Assembly: GCA_902491535.1 (NCBI GenBank)
Contig: CABUHS010000013.1
Span: 1-62,788 of the forward strand
Length of the DNA: 62,788 nucleotides
Origin: an uncultured Eubacteriales bacterium
GTDB taxonomy: Bacteria; Bacillota; Clostridia; Oscillospirales; CAG-272
Reading direction: 5' to 3'
Below, in pieces: positions 60,591 through 62,788 of the stretch (positions are counted from its first letter, which is position 1; every line of letters begins with the position of its first letter). Made by a program: the position numbers and the translations under genes. The notes below the pieces were generated by a model, which saw only the letters and a program-made list of their open reading frames with translations, had not been told where the DNA came from and searched no databases.

Positions 60591-61529
60591 TCAAATAAGG
60601 TTCATTACATATCTGCATGCAGAAACCGCTGCAGTTGCGCCGTCGGCTACAGCAGTTGCTATCTGTCTCACTGTTTTTGTACGGCAATCTCCTGCGACAA
60701 AAAGTCCGTCTCCGAGAGTACAGCTTTCATCCGATTTAATGTATCCGCGTTCATCTATGGGAGCAACCGATGCAAACGATTCGTTTTCCGGCTTTAATCC
60801 GACAGCGACAAAAATACCGTCGAGAGACAGCTCTTTGCTTTCGGTGTTATTTTTACTGTCCGGAGATTTTGCAAGCTTTATCGCGCGAAGCTCTCCTCCG
60901 TCCTCTATAAGTTTCTCAACTACCGTTCCGGTGATTATTTCGACGTTCGGAGCAGCTTCTAACAATTTTATAAGAGTCTGCTCACCTGTAAGAAAATCGA
61001 GGTTCTGAACCACATATACCTTTTTGCAAAGCTCAGACAGCATAACAGCCTCCTGAAGCGCCGAGTTTCCACCGCCTATAACCGCTACCGTCATATTACG
61101 GTAGAAAGCTCCGTCGCATACTGCGCAGTATGATACGCCTGCACCTTCAAGCTCTTCCTCGTTTTCCAGTCCAAGCGTACGATGATGTACTCCTGCTGCG
61201 ATAATTACAGATTTCGCACGGTATTTTTCATTATCTGCGCTGAGACTCCATGTGTTATCCTCAGCTTTGAATATACCTGTTATCTCTTTTTCCTCAAGCT
61301 CCGCTCCGTGCGTGCGTACCTGCTCGGTAAGACGCTCGGCAAAATCAAGTCCGCCCATCTGAGCTGTTCCCGGATAATTTTCGATCTTTGGTGAATGCGT
61401 CACCTGTCCGCCGAAAACTTCCTTTTCGAAAACAATTACACTTTTCTCCGATCTGCGGCAATAAAGCGCGGCAGTAAGACCCGCAGGGCCTCCCCCTACT
61501 ACGGCTACATCATATATCTTATCATTCAT
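60591..61529 (-). CDS. trxB: thioredoxin-reductase-like flavoprotein
   Basis: 312 residues: FAD motif VVGGGPAGLTAALYCRR (10-26), redox pair Cys135 and Cys138 (CAVCDGAFY), NADPH motif VIGGGNSALQEA, and the FAD-binding C-terminus DGLFVAGDCRTK. Length and motifs match low-Mr thioredoxin reductases. The C-terminal signature reads FVAGDCR where most have FAAGDV/CR. Thioredoxin itself is not in the window, so other partners are possible. Confidence 0.88.
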   Translation of the reverse strand: MNDKIYDVAVVGGGPAGLTAALYCRRSEKSVIVFEKEVFGGQVTHSPKIENYPGTAQMGGLDFAERLTEQVRTHGAELEEKEITGIFKAEDNTWSLSADNEKYRAKSVIIAAGVHHRTLGLENEEELEGAGVSYCAVCDGAFYRNMTVAVIGGGNSALQEAVMLSELCKKVYVVQNLDFLTGEQTLIKLLEAAPNVEIITGTVVEKLIEDGGELRAIKLAKSPDSKNNTESKELSLDGIFVAVGLKPENESFASVAPIDERGYIKSDESCTLGDGLFVAGDCRTKTVRQIATAVADGATAAVSACRYVMNLI

Positions 61530-61615
61530 TACAGTACTTTTCCTTTCAAGTATATCGGCAAACTATACATGGAGCGGAAGTACGTCCGCTGACAGCTGAC
61601 AGTTCTGTTACTGTT

Positions 61616-61644
61616 ATGATAGCATAAAAAATGACAAATTGCAA
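61616..61644 (-). promoter_or_regulatory. promoter of the thioredoxin-reductase-like gene
   Basis: Minus strand TTGCAA (61644-61639), 17 bases, TATCAT (61621-61616). Confidence 0.6.
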
Positions 61645-61752
61645 GTATTAAGATAATGTGATAAAAAAGTAATCTATCATATATCGCGACGAACTGACAA
61701 ATATCAAAAAAGCACCTGCAATCGATATGAAATATCCCGGACAATTTCCGTA

Positions 61753-61781
61753 TTGACATAACTAAAATCATTCAGTATAAT
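61753..61781 (+). promoter_or_regulatory. promoter of the methyltransferase gene
   Basis: TTGACA (61753-61758), 17 bases, TATAAT (61776-61781), about 130 bases before the ATG. The divergent gap of 385 bases holds this and the promoter at 61616, and nothing else seen. Confidence 0.8.
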
Positions 61782-61914
61782 GACATCTATGCAAAACCTT
61801 GACGTTTTCAAAATGAACGCGTTTTGTTATACCGCTATATTCGCTGTTTCAAAAGTTCAACAAAAAAACTATTTATACTAAATACACTTGACAGCAAATT
61901 AAAGGAGATCCGAA

Positions 61915-62652
61915 ATGAATAAATCACAGAATATTTATGATAATCAAATTTTTTTTGACGGATACAGAGAACTGAGAAACAATAAATACAGCGCAAATAA
62001 TATTGAAGAAAAACCTGCCTTGTTTTCTTTAGCACCTGATTTGACAGGAAAAACAGTATTGGATCTTGGATGCGGCTACGGTGAAAACTGTGCAGAATTT
62101 AAACGCCGCGGAGCATCAAAGGTTAAAGGTATTGATATTTCCGAAAAAATGCTTGCTATAGCAAAAGCTGAAAATCCCGAGATCGATTTTATTCGGGCTG
62201 ACATGAACGACCTATCCTTCATCAAGGAAAGCTACGATATAATTTTCAGTTCTCTCGCATTACACTATGTAGAAGATTTCGATACCCTTGCTAAGAATGT
62301 ATACAAAATCTTAAATTCTGATGGCTGCTTCATATTTTCACAAGAACATCCGCTGACAACGGCACCGATAATCGGCGCAAGCTGGGCAAAAGATATCGAC
62401 GGCAATATTCTTCACTACAATCTGACAGATTATACCCGTCCCGGCAAACGAAGTACAAAATGGATCGTTGAAGGAGTCGAGAAATATCACAGAACATTTT
62501 CTGATATCGTAAATGCGCTTTCCGGTGCCGGATTCGTTATTACCAAAATGATTGAACCAATACCGACAAAAGAAGCCCTAAAACGGGATAATCGTTTAGC
62601 AAAAGAATTCCATAAACCGAATTTTCTTTTGATTAAAGCAAAAAAAGAATAA
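61915..62652 (+). CDS. class I SAM-dependent methyltransferase
   Basis: 245 residues: motif I TVLDLGCGYGENC (about 45-57), GIDISEKMLAIAKAE, and DIIFSSLALHYVEDF where UbiE/Methyltransf_11-type enzymes have motif IV and post-motif IV. Substrate unknown; relatives methylate small molecules. AAAGGAG lies eight bases before the ATG. Confidence 0.9.
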   Translation: MNKSQNIYDNQIFFDGYRELRNNKYSANNIEEKPALFSLAPDLTGKTVLDLGCGYGENCAEFKRRGASKVKGIDISEKMLAIAKAENPEIDFIRADMNDLSFIKESYDIIFSSLALHYVEDFDTLAKNVYKILNSDGCFIFSQEHPLTTAPIIGASWAKDIDGNILHYNLTDYTRPGKRSTKWIVEGVEKYHRTFSDIVNALSGAGFVITKMIEPIPTKEALKRDNRLAKEFHKPNFLLIKAKKE

Positions 62653-62715
62653 AATTATGTATTTGGTTTTGCACCCAGTATCGGGTTATATTGAAATTCT
62701 GCAAAAATCCAAAAA

Positions 62716-62788
62716 ATCGAGTAGGAGGCTGATCATTAATTGACCAGCCGACCTCTCACACCACCGTGCGTACGGGTCGGTACACGGC
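62716..62788 (-). mobile_element. 3' end of a group II intron (domains V and VI), partial
   Basis: On the minus strand the sequence CCGTGTAC-GTACGCACGG folds as a domain-V-like hairpin followed by GTGTGAGAGG. Then a domain-VI-like stem GGCTGGTCA/TGATCAGCC with a CCTACTCGAT end, the usual closing of bacterial group II introns. The intron would continue beyond the window, and its 3' boundary would be near 62716. The reverse transcriptase is not in view. Confidence 0.65.

Overview
The window looks like the chromosome of an anaerobic, gut-type Clostridia species (Bacillota, probably near the Oscillospirales/Ruminococcaceae). The case rests on two T-box leaders, lysine and TPP riboswitches placed as in Firmicutes, strong AGGAGG ribosome sites, TTG starts, a Tn916-type integrase, the DapL route to lysine, glutamine synthetase type III and ThiG/ThiH-type thiazole synthesis. 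The genus is inference.

Layout. 1-3063 is the integrase end of an integrative element: a possible structured RNA, a MazF/PemK-like protein, an excisionase and a tyrosine integrase, then repeated TGTCCCTCC-type sites on both sides of a complete tRNA-Leu(CAA). At 3052-3093 lies the 5' half of a second, different tRNA-Leu that stops at the anticodon loop, which suggests the element split a host tRNA and carries a replacement. 3.5-7.2 kb holds a low-molecular-weight phosphatase, a methyltransferase-like protein, a large membrane protein and tRNA-Gly(TCC). 7.4-20.3 kb is one branched-chain amino-acid operon under a T-box (specifier read as CTC, Leu): ilvA, ridA, leuA, leuC, leuD, leuB, ilvB, ilvN, ilvC, ilvD and a DUF815 ATPase. 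An IS200-like element sits between the last gene and its terminator. 21.3-26.8 kb (minus strand) is a complete lysine operon, dapA-dapB-dapF-dapL-lysA, behind a lysine riboswitch. 26.9-28.7 kb is a MarR regulator and MATE exporter pair with a 15-bp-arm palindromic operator over its promoter. 28.8-36.1 kb is a thiamine operon (thiS, thiF, thiG, thiH, tenI, thiE, a HAD phosphatase, thiD, thiC) under a TPP riboswitch. 36.1-37.6 kb is ilvE with its own T-box (specifier read as ATC, Ile), which completes branched-chain synthesis.

The rest is mostly housekeeping: a GH99-like lipoprotein, tRNA-Gly(CCC), mltG, a degenerate CPBP-family membrane protein, 5-formyl-THF cyclo-ligase with a DJ-1 protein, an aminotransferase, trpS, a TagO/WecA-type transferase, an M23-family protein lacking one catalytic His, a hemolysin-III protein, glnN, a topoisomerase III, an XRE membrane regulator, a P-loop kinase pair, a thioredoxin-reductase-like enzyme and a methyltransferase. 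The last ~70 bases look like the 3' end (domains V and VI) of a group II intron on the minus strand.

The most unusual signal is a dispersed ~64-bp repeat, seen five times (near 3.4, 21.1, 29.0, 36.4 and 53.2 kb). It has CAAYAAG/CTTRTTG ends and a central hairpin whose stem is kept by paired changes. Four of the five copies begin about ten bases after the T-tract of an intrinsic terminator. No CRISPR array, rRNA or origin was seen.
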